Shown here in pieces: positions 6,199 to 6,199 of a stretch of 6,199 bases of DNA. This stretch comes from Armatimonadota bacterium (GTDB lineage Bacteria > Armatimonadota > Zipacnadia > Zipacnadales > UBA11051), in the NCBI GenBank assembly GCA_003542955.1, contig DPJP01000141.1, positions 36,819 through 43,017 on the forward strand. The letters are read 5' to 3'. How positions within the stretch are numbered: position 1 is the first letter of the stretch; each line of letters starts with the position of its first letter. The translations under genes and the position numbers were made by a program. Under the pieces are notes generated by a model. The model saw only the letters and a program-made list of their open reading frames with translations. It had not been told where the DNA came from and did no database searches.

Positions 6199-6199
6199 T

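Overview
The window is GC-rich bacterial DNA with three genes, all on the minus strand and each with a recognisable Shine-Dalgarno sequence. Read in the direction of transcription (right to left) they are a bifunctional NAD(P)H-hydrate repair enzyme (5981 to 4449), a small alkaline-phosphatase-superfamily phosphodiesterase-like protein (4390 to 3620), and a very large secreted subtilisin-family (S8) serine peptidase that starts at 3308 and runs off the left edge unfinished.

No rRNA, tRNA or CRISPR array is visible. The likely source is an uncultured environmental bacterium. The peptidase has a modular beta-rich C-terminal part (two fibronectin-III-like domains, tryptophan-rich modules, then the beginning of a FlgD/Ig-like tail). 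That layout resembles exported proteins I associate with Armatimonadota and similar candidate phyla; the assignment is an impression, not a demonstration.

Layout. 6139-6198 holds a short GC-rich tandem repeat whose units are perfect or near-perfect hairpins. 5982-6138 is non-coding apart from the ribosome binding site of the repair gene. The repair gene and the phosphodiesterase gene are 58 bp apart and probably co-transcribed. A 311-bp gap (3309-3619) then separates them from the peptidase. It holds two possible hairpins just past the phosphodiesterase gene and a convincing sigma-70-type promoter (TTGACT and a perfect TATAAT, 15 bp apart) pointing at the peptidase, so the peptidase is probably its own transcription unit.

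How they work together. The first two proteins are predicted cytoplasmic. The repair enzyme restores hydrated NADH/NADPH; the neighbouring hydrolase may act on a phosphodiester or pyrophosphate, but its substrate cannot be read from sequence. The peptidase is exported and functionally separate. The most interesting points are an apparent circular permutation in the phosphodiesterase-like protein, an Asn-to-Asp change in the peptidase's oxyanion-hole position together with an altered catalytic-serine motif, and the hairpin repeat array.
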